Assembly: GCA_934216185.1 (NCBI GenBank)
Contig: CAKQBM010000083.1
Coordinates: 1-8,123 of the forward strand
DNA: 8,123 bases
DNA from: an uncultured Streptococcus sp.
GTDB lineage: Bacteria; Bacillota; Bacilli; Lactobacillales; Streptococcaceae
Reading direction: 5' to 3'
Shown here: positions 6,321-8,123 of the stretch, piece by piece
Layout: the number at the start of each line of letters is the position of its first letter
How positions within the stretch are numbered: position 1 is the first letter of the stretch
Position numbers and translations under genes: made by a program
The notes under the pieces: model-generated
Seen by the model: only the letters and a program-made list of their open reading frames with translations
Told to the model about the DNA's origin: nothing
Database searches by the model: none

Positions 6321-6998
6321 TTAATCCTTCCAGAGATCCATGGCATTTCGGAAATCCGCAGATACCTGTGTCAACTGAGGATTGCTGGCTTCTCTCTCTG
6401 CCCGCTTAGCCTCAATTTGAGCCACACTTTTAATACCTTCATGGCGCCAATTTCTCAAAATGGCCTGAATGTACTTCCAGTTTGCTTTTCCATTTAAAAC
6501 AGCTTCACGAAGAGCTTCCTTAATCAAATCAGTACTGGTTCCATCTTCTTTTAAAGTCTTGGTCAAATCCTCAATCTCAAAAGGCGTCAACAAGCGCCCC
6601 AACTCCTGCTGGAAGGTTTCCACCAAATCCTTAAGCTGATTTTGAGGTGTCAACTGGTCTGAACTCGATGCACTAACTCCAAGCAAGTCATCCAAGCGTT
6701 CCAAGGCCAAACTAGCATCAAAAAGCAATTCAATTTCGCCATTTAATTCGATAGTACGGTATTGAAGCAATCCCCTTTCCGTCAGATTGGAAATAGACTG
6801 GTTGACATCTGAAATTTCCTTGCCAATCCTTTCAGCAATCTGGCTTGGCGACATTTCTTCCAAACCTGTCGTATTTTGCAAATAGAAAAATTGCCAGACC
6901 AGAAAATCGTCGCTGGAAGGAAAGAGTTCCTTAAAATGCAAGAGCAGGGCACTCGGTAAAACCAAGTTCCCTGATTTAAAAGCGTCTAAATATGTCAT
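6321..6998 (-). CDS. dnaD: DnaD domain replication initiation protein
   Basis: A 225-residue protein with DnaD two-domain architecture. The N-terminal part (about 1-105) resembles the winged-helix oligomerisation domain, with a helix-turn-helix-like stretch around MSPSQIAERIGKEIS (49-63). The C-terminal part (about 118-190) is a DDBH2 domain carrying the diagnostic YxxxIxxxW motif as Tyr176, Ile180 and Trp184. In Bacillus, DnaD acts with DnaB and DnaI to load the replicative helicase at oriC and at restart sites, and it remodels DNA. The tail after 190 is rich in charged residues, as usual. AGAGGAA overlaps the metA stop and the gap is only 8 bases, so the two genes are probably cotranscribed and coupled, although their jobs are unrelated. 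No terminator is visible between dnaD and tpiA. Confidence 0.92.
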   Translation of the reverse strand: MTYLDAFKSGNLVLPSALLLHFKELFPSSDDFLVWQFFYLQNTTGLEEMSPSQIAERIGKEISDVNQSISNLTERGLLQYRTIELNGEIELLFDASLALERLDDLLGVSASSSDQLTPQNQLKDLVETFQQELGRLLTPFEIEDLTKTLKEDGTSTDLIKEALREAVLNGKANWKYIQAILRNWRHEGIKSVAQIEAKRAEREASNPQLTQVSADFRNAMDLWKD

Positions 6999-7006
6999 AA
7001 TTCCTC

Positions 7007-7951
7007 TTATAAATACCCATATGCAGATGCATCATCTTCTATCTTTCTCCAGTCAAAAGGCGTCTCCTGATAGACAGCATAGTTTACCCAATTACTGAAA
7101 AAGAGGGCTGCTGATGAAGACCAACAAAGACAAGGTGTCTGGTTGACATCATCATCCTTAAAGTAATTTTCTGGAATATGAGGATCCAACCCTGCGTCAC
7201 GATCTCGGAAATACTCTTTTGCCAAGGTATCACGGTCATACTCCAAATGCCCAAAACTATAAATTTCTCGTAAATCACGACTGGCCAAAATCGAAACCCC
7301 AACCTGTGGCCCTTCTGATAAAATCTCAAGATTGGTTTTGTTTAAGACCTCTTCCTTAGAAATCTCCGTGTGCCGTGAATGAGGGGATACATAACTATCA
7401 TCAAAACCTCTAAAGAGAAGGTGCCCTTCTTTTAAGGTATCCTGAGGATAAATACCTGATAACTTACTATCCATCTGGTATTTTTCTACCCCATAGCGGA
7501 GATAAAGCCCAGCCTGAGCCCCCCAACAGATATGAAGGGTCGAATAGACATGGGTCTTGGACCACTCAAGTACCTGACTGAATTCCTCCCAATAGTCCAC
7601 TTCCTCAAATGGTAAATGCTCAACTGGAGCCCCTGTGATAATCATCCCATCAAAATACTCATCCTTAACCTCTGGAAAAGTTTTGTAGAAGGTCTCCATG
7701 TGTTCTGAACGAGTTGTCTTAGAACGATGGCTCTCCATATAGAGAAAATCAATATCCAGTTGTAGGGGTGTATTGGCCAAATGGCGTAATAACTGAGTCT
7801 CTGTGACCATTTTTTGTGGCATAAGATTTAAGATTAAAATCTTCAAGGGACGGATATCTTGGTGGGCAGCACGTTGATCATCCATGACAAAGATGTTCTC
7901 TGTCCGTAAAATCTCAACAGCTGGTAATTTTTTATCAATTCGAATCGGCAT
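7007..7951 (-). CDS. metA: Homoserine O-acetyltransferase (MetA family)
   Basis: A 314-residue enzyme of the MetA/HTS family (glutamine amidotransferase-like fold), which acylates the hydroxyl of L-homoserine in the first committed step of methionine synthesis. The catalytic Cys142 (HICWGAQ, 140-146), His235 and Glu237 (FGHLEYD, 233-239) are intact. Position 111 is Glu ([11 protein letters not shown], 107-117). In work on Bacillus cereus MetA, Glu111 was shown to specify acetyl-CoA, while Gly111 in E. coli goes with succinyl-CoA, so this protein is predicted to be an acetyltransferase even though MetA is often labelled succinyltransferase. The ATG has AGGAGAGGG just upstream. It leads the metA-dnaD pair. 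A BOX element lies about 45 bases upstream of the start. I saw no SAM riboswitch, T-box or convincing MtaR/CmbR site, and no clear promoter, in the 172 bases available. Confidence 0.97.
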   Translation of the reverse strand: MPIRIDKKLPAVEILRTENIFVMDDQRAAHQDIRPLKILILNLMPQKMVTETQLLRHLANTPLQLDIDFLYMESHRSKTTRSEHMETFYKTFPEVKDEYFDGMIITGAPVEHLPFEEVDYWEEFSQVLEWSKTHVYSTLHICWGAQAGLYLRYGVEKYQMDSKLSGIYPQDTLKEGHLLFRGFDDSYVSPHSRHTEISKEEVLNKTNLEILSEGPQVGVSILASRDLREIYSFGHLEYDRDTLAKEYFRDRDAGLDPHIPENYFKDDDVNQTPCLCWSSSAALFFSNWVNYAVYQETPFDWRKIEDDASAYGYL

Positions 7952-7997
7952 AACCCTCTCCTAACTGTATTCTTTCAGGAATCATTGCATATGTTTG

Positions 7998-8123
7998 AAA
8001 CTCTTCGAAAATCTCTTCAAACCGCGTCAACGTTGCCTTGCCGTACGTATATGTTACTGACTTCGTCAGTTCTATCTGCAACCTCAAAACAGTGTTTTGA
8101 GCTGACTTCGTCAGTTCTATCTG
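7998..8123. repeat. BOX element (boxA followed by boxB units), cut by the window edge
   Basis: About 7998-8056 matches boxA of the pneumococcal BOX family: CTCTTCGAAAATCTCTTC, then CGTCAACGTTGCCTTGCCGT, which is close to the reverse complement of the widely used BOX A1R typing primer. From 8057 a 45-base boxB unit begins and a second starts at 8102; the first 22 bases of each are identical. Each unit contains small hairpins: CTGAC-TTC-GTCAG (8057-8069, repeated at 8102-8114) and CTCAAAAC-AGT-GTTTTGAG (8083-8101). boxC and the remaining boxB copies would be beyond the edge. BOX elements are non-coding, transcribable, structured repeats thought to be moved in trans, common in S. pneumoniae and its nearest relatives. 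Here it lies upstream of metA and may affect its expression. Confidence 0.9.

Noticed and set aside
6318..6327. Palindrome GGATTAATCC at the dnaD stop codon, considered as a terminator
   Set aside because: It has no loop or T tract and is too short to form a stable hairpin.
7962..8000. Search for a SAM riboswitch, T-box or regulator site upstream of metA
   Set aside because: The visible leader is too short for a riboswitch and shows no T-box sequence. No convincing regulator palindrome or promoter was found.
8057..8123. Direct repeats with 45-base period considered as a CRISPR array
   Set aside because: The intervening segments are part of the repeat unit itself, not unique spacers, and the sequence matches boxB of BOX elements.

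Overview
The window looks like core chromosome of Streptococcus pneumoniae or a very close mitis-group relative (S. mitis, S. pseudopneumoniae). The evidence is a choline-binding lysozyme of the LytC type with eleven choline-binding repeats, a BOX repeat element at the right edge, and proteins that match remembered pneumococcal sequences closely. Base composition is low-GC Firmicute. I could run no database search, so the species call rests on recognition.

Every gene lies on the minus strand, so transcription runs from right to left. From the right edge: a BOX element (about 7998 to beyond 8123); metA and dnaD as a tight pair; tpiA with its own good promoter and a terminator; lytC, whose likely start is a TTG just after the tpiA terminator; dpr with a clear promoter, a palindrome over its -10 box and a strong terminator; then a close-packed cluster folA, a 56-residue membrane protein gene, clpX, ysxC and ridA, followed by a hairpin and the first codons of rapZ at the left edge. 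Gaps inside the folA-ridA cluster run from a 1-base overlap to 36 bases, and several ribosome binding sites overlap the preceding stop codon, so translational coupling is likely.

By function the window holds methionine biosynthesis (metA), replication initiation (dnaD), glycolysis (tpiA), cell-wall hydrolysis (lytC), iron and peroxide defence (dpr), folate reduction (folA), ATP-dependent proteolysis (clpX), ribosome assembly (ysxC), reactive-imine detoxification (ridA) and an RNase adaptor (rapZ). I see no phage, CRISPR, toxin-antitoxin or transposase gene, and no new multi-gene system.

The most consequential observation is that FolA carries leucine at position 100 (codon CTC), the known trimethoprim-resistance substitution in pneumococci, together with other substitutions typical of mosaic resistant alleles. 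Other points of interest are the uncharacterised 56-residue membrane protein between folA and clpX, the palindromic candidate operator at dpr, the corrected TTG start of lytC, and hairpins placed between genes with little room for a new promoter.
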